In this document: piece after piece, positions 5,850 to 5,877 of the stretch
Numbering within the stretch: the first letter of the stretch is position 1
How the letters are laid out: each line of letters starts with the position of its first letter
Assembly (NCBI GenBank): GCA_012520135.1
Contig: JAAYOX010000145.1
Location: 1-5,877 of the forward strand
Direction: 5' to 3'
Origin: Clostridia bacterium
GTDB taxonomy: Bacteria; Bacillota; DULZ01
Length of the DNA stretch: 5,877 nt
Program-made: the position numbers and the translations under genes
The notes under the pieces: generated by a model
What the model was told of the DNA's origin: nothing
The model's database searches: none
The model's input: the letters and a program-made list of their open reading frames with translations, nothing else

Positions 5850-5877
5850 ATGAAAAGAGATCCACCGGTCGTAGATA
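5850..5877 (+). CDS. Possible start of a divergent gene (first 9 codons only)
   Basis: An ATG at 5850 opens a frame reading MKRDPPVVD to the right edge. AGGGGGTGA (5831-5839) upstream matches the anti-Shine-Dalgarno sequence well, although about 10 bases separate its end from the ATG, which is long. The frame has an in-frame TAA at 5826, so the start cannot lie much further left. Nine residues are too few to recognise a family. If real, the gene is transcribed away from the helicase gene and may share its intergenic control region. Confidence 0.35.

Overview
The window looks like chromosomal DNA of a low-to-mid GC Gram-positive bacterium, probably an anaerobic clostridial Firmicute of the Desulfotomaculum/Peptococcaceae kind. 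This rests on strong GGAGG-type ribosome sites, consensus TATAAT boxes, an intrinsic terminator with a T-run, GC in the mid-40s by eye, and the protein types. The assignment is an inference from style and was not tested by any search. No RNA gene, CRISPR array, insertion sequence or attachment site was seen.

Layout, right to left because nearly everything reads on the minus strand. A divergent intergenic region (5742-5849) carries an extended -10 promoter for the large minus-strand gene, and a possible start of a plus-strand gene at 5850 that runs off the edge. The dominant feature, 933-5741, is one intact 1602-residue protein. It joins a DEDD-type 3'-5' exonuclease domain, a cysteine cluster, a complete RecQ-type SF2 helicase, winged-helix-like and helical linkers, a complete but compact UvrD/PcrA-type SF1 helicase, and an uncharacterised C-terminal domain. 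A 96-base gap (837-932) follows, with a consensus -10 box and a 12-base perfect palindrome placed like an activator site. Next come a 68-residue free-standing heavy-metal-associated (HMA) domain protein (630-836) and the N-terminal 173 codons of a P1B-type metal ATPase (1-521, cut by the left edge). Between these two is an intrinsic terminator with an alternative pairing partner just after the HMA stop codon.

How the genes work together: the HMA protein and the ATPase form an evident pair. The ATPase starts directly with membrane helices and has no N-terminal HMA domain, so the small protein probably supplies that metal-binding function in trans. The terminator between them would make the small protein more abundant than the pump, or regulate readthrough into it. 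The helicase has its own promoter, and nothing in the sequence links it functionally to metal transport. It is most plausibly a DNA repair, recombination or genome-defence enzyme.

The most interesting content is the two-helicase-plus-nuclease fusion, with several departures from the textbook families: altered ExoIII, no RQC zinc cysteines, reduced UvrD 1B/2B insertions, an extra CX3CX2C cluster and an orphan C-terminal domain. Second is the attenuator-like region in the metal operon. I recognise the helicase architecture as one that recurs in bacteria under the generic name RecQ-family helicase, but I do not recall an experimental characterisation.
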